Source: an uncultured Clostridia bacterium
GTDB taxonomy: Bacteria > Bacillota > Clostridia > TANB77 > CAG-508
Length of the DNA stretch: 42,796 nucleotides
NCBI GenBank assembly: GCA_944387405.1
Contig: CALXET010000003.1
Span: forward strand, 100,962-143,757
Reading direction: 5' to 3'
Of this stretch, positions 41,225-42,796 are shown piece after piece. The translations under genes and the position numbers were made by a program. Each line of letters starts with the position of its first letter. The first letter of the stretch is position 1. The notes below the pieces were generated by a model, which saw only the letters and a list, made by a program, of their open reading frames with translations, did not search any database and was not told the DNA's origin.

Positions 41225-41965
41225 CTACATTACCATTCCGCCATCAACATTTATAACTTGGCCTGTAATATATTTGCTATCATCAGATACTAAGAATTTT
41301 ACAAGTTTTGCAACTTCTTTTGCTTCACCCATTCTTTTAAGTGGTATTTGATTTAATATAGCTTCTTTTACATTATCACTTAATACTTTTGTCATATCTG
41401 TTTCAATAAATCCTGGTGCTATTGCATTTACTAAAATGTTTCTACTTGCAACCTCTTTTGCTAAGCTTTTTGTAAATCCTATTACACCTGCTTTTGAAGC
41501 TGAATAATTAGTTTGTCCTGCATTTCCCGTAATACCAACTACTGAAGATAAATTAATTATTCTTCCATTTTTTTGTTTAATCATAAATGGAACTACATTT
41601 CTAGTCATATTAAATGTTCCTGTTAAGTTTGTATCTATTACTGATTCAAAATCTTCTTTTTTCATTCTCATTATTAATCCGTCTCTTGTAATACCAGCAT
41701 TATTTACAAGTACATCTATTCTTCCGAATTCTTCCATAGCTTGTTTTGCAATATTTTCACAATCTTCAAATTTAGATATGTCCCCATATACTAAAAAGCA
41801 GTTTACGTTTTTTTCTTCTATTTCTTTTTGTGTCTGTTTTAATTCGTCATTTGCGTTTCTGTAATTCAAAACTATGTCATATCCATTATCAGCAAGTTCT
41901 AAAGCAATTGCTTTTCCTATACCTCTTGTTGCACCTGTTACTAAAGCAACTTTTCTTTCATTCAT
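41225..41965 (-). CDS. fabG: 3-oxoacyl-ACP reductase
   Basis: A 246-residue NADPH-dependent short-chain dehydrogenase. TGATRGIGKAIAL binds the cofactor, NNAGITRDGLIMRM is the next block, and Ser-Tyr-Lys catalysis appears in INLSSVVGITGNAGQTNYSASKAGV. LVNAIAPGFIETDMT and ITGQVINVDGGMVM close the enzyme. It reduces 3-oxoacyl-ACP. Directly after fabD (1 bp gap). Confidence 0.97.
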   Translation of the reverse strand: MNERKVALVTGATRGIGKAIALELADNGYDIVLNYRNANDELKQTQKEIEEKNVNCFLVYGDISKFEDCENIAKQAMEEFGRIDVLVNNAGITRDGLIMRMKKEDFESVIDTNLTGTFNMTRNVVPFMIKQKNGRIINLSSVVGITGNAGQTNYSASKAGVIGFTKSLAKEVASRNILVNAIAPGFIETDMTKVLSDNVKEAILNQIPLKRMGEAKEVAKLVKFLVSDDSKYITGQVINVDGGMVM

Positions 41966-41966
41966 A

Positions 41967-42796
41967 CTAATTTTCCTCCTTTAAAATTTTTAGTGTATTT
42001 TCAAGACTTTCTTTGTCTTGGATATTTAATACTTTAACTTCTTTATTAATTTTTCTAATAAATCCTGATAATACTTTTCCAGGTCCTATTTCAATAAATG
42101 TATCTACACCTTGATTTATCATATTTTCTACTGATTTTGAAAACCTAACTGGGCTCATTACATGTTTTGCTAAAATGTCCTTTATATCATCATCTTTTGT
42201 ATATTCTTTAGCATCTAAATTTTTTATTACTTTCTTTGTGAAATTCTTGTTTATTTCTATTTTATCTAATTCTTCTCTTAATTTATCAGAAGCTGCTTTT
42301 AATTTTTCTGTATGGAAAGGTCCGCTTGTTTTAAGTTCTACTACTTTTCTTGCTCCTAATTCTTTTCCTTTTTTCAATAATTCTGTTATAGCAACCTTAT
42401 CTCCAGATACAGCTACTTGACCTGGACAATTATAATTTGCTGGCACTATAAATCCATTTTTTATTTCTTCTTTACATATTCTTTCTACTTCTTCATCAGG
42501 AAGACCTATTACAGCAGCCATTGCCCAATTACCTTCTGGAACTAAAGACTGCATATATTCTCCTCTTTTTTGAATAATTCTTAATCCATCTTCTAAAGAA
42601 ATTATATTACTATAAATTAAAGCTGCATATTCTCCTAAACTTAATCCTGCTGAATATGAAGCATCTATACCATTTTTCTTTAATACTTCAAGTATTCCTA
42701 AGCTCATTGTTAAAATTGCAATTTGAGTATTTTTAGTTTGTGATAATTCTTCTTCAGTTGATTCAAAAGTAAGTTTTGCAACATCAATTCCTGTTA
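41967..42796 (-). CDS. fabD: Malonyl-CoA:ACP transacylase, N-terminus outside window
   Basis: The visible part is 275 residues; the frame stays open to the window edge (TGIDVAKLTFESTEEELSQ before the ATG at 42707), so the N-terminal GQGSQ region lies beyond. The nucleophile motif is GLSLGEYAAL (Ser at about residue 50 of the visible part), the partner His is in GPFHTEKL, and FIEIGPGKVLSGFI is near the end. It loads malonyl onto ACP, feeding FabF. First of the fab genes visible here. Confidence 0.95.
   Translation of the reverse strand, partial: TGIDVAKLTFESTEEELSQTKNTQIAILTMSLGILEVLKKNGIDASYSAGLSLGEYAALIYSNIISLEDGLRIIQKRGEYMQSLVPEGNWAMAAVIGLPDEEVERICKEEIKNGFIVPANYNCPGQVAVSGDKVAITELLKKGKELGARKVVELKTSGPFHTEKLKAASDKLREELDKIEINKNFTKKVIKNLDAKEYTKDDDIKDILAKHVMSPVRFSKSVENMINQGVDTFIEIGPGKVLSGFIRKINKEVKVLNIQDKESLENTLKILKEEN

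Overview
The window looks like the chromosome of a very AT-rich, spore-forming member of the Clostridia (Bacillota), possibly an uncultured gut lineage. The evidence is the strong A/T codon bias, a SAM-I riboswitch before metK, an infC-rpmI-rplT operon with an L20-type leader, an rplM-rpsI operon with a leader hairpin, sporulation genes (yunB, a DUF3794-LysM gene, veg, yabG, spoIIID) and a bacterial type II fatty-acid synthesis cluster. The genus cannot be fixed from sequence alone. No rRNA, tRNA, IS element, CRISPR array or complete prophage was recognised.

Layout. 1-5.7 kb: the start of glmU (cut by the window edge), a small membrane protein, dinB, riboswitch-controlled metK, then CYTH, HD and nitroreductase genes. 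5.8-7.3 kb: the translation operon infC-rpmI-rplT. 7.3-8.1 kb: orphan gene A. 8.2-9.2 kb: rplM-rpsI. 9.3-12.9 kb: a block of compositionally foreign orphan genes, made of a tandem family B, C and a truncated third copy, plus orphan D. 13.1-20 kb: an FAD-dependent dehydrogenase, a probable non-coding RNA, then yunB, DUF3794-LysM, veg, yabG, a frameshifted enolase and spoIIID. 20-28.5 kb: orphan E, phenylalanine biosynthesis genes, a RusA-type nuclease, orphan F, a LOG-family gene, a class B sortase, secreted orphan G and two paralogous membrane-anchored proteins. 28.6-33.2 kb: the GGGtGRT/Fe-S scaffold pair, a GNAT acetyltransferase, a VanW protein, a pentapeptide-repeat protein and a stand-alone alpha-CTD-like protein. 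33.3-42.8 kb: fatty-acid synthesis (fabD-fabG-fabF-accB-fabZ-[orphan H inserted]-accC-accD-accA-fabI-fabK-like). The acc genes make malonyl-CoA, FabD loads it onto ACP, FabF condenses, FabG reduces, FabZ dehydrates and FabI or the FabK-like flavoprotein may do the last reduction.

The most unusual signal is a scattered set of orphan genes (A, B, C, D, E, F, G, H and the B/C remnant). They have visibly higher GC and different codon use from their AT-rich neighbours and match no family I recognise. Each has a sigma-A-type promoter, usually also a clear terminator, and several have a structured 5' leader. In B and C the leader holds two hairpins whose 7-nt loops are perfectly complementary (AUUGCAC and GUGCAAU), and the 3' arm of the second hairpin can alternatively pair with the Shine-Dalgarno sequence. 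The two leaders keep both hairpins identical while the proteins have diverged to roughly half identity. I regard this as the best candidate in the window for an undescribed regulatory RNA and mobile gene system.
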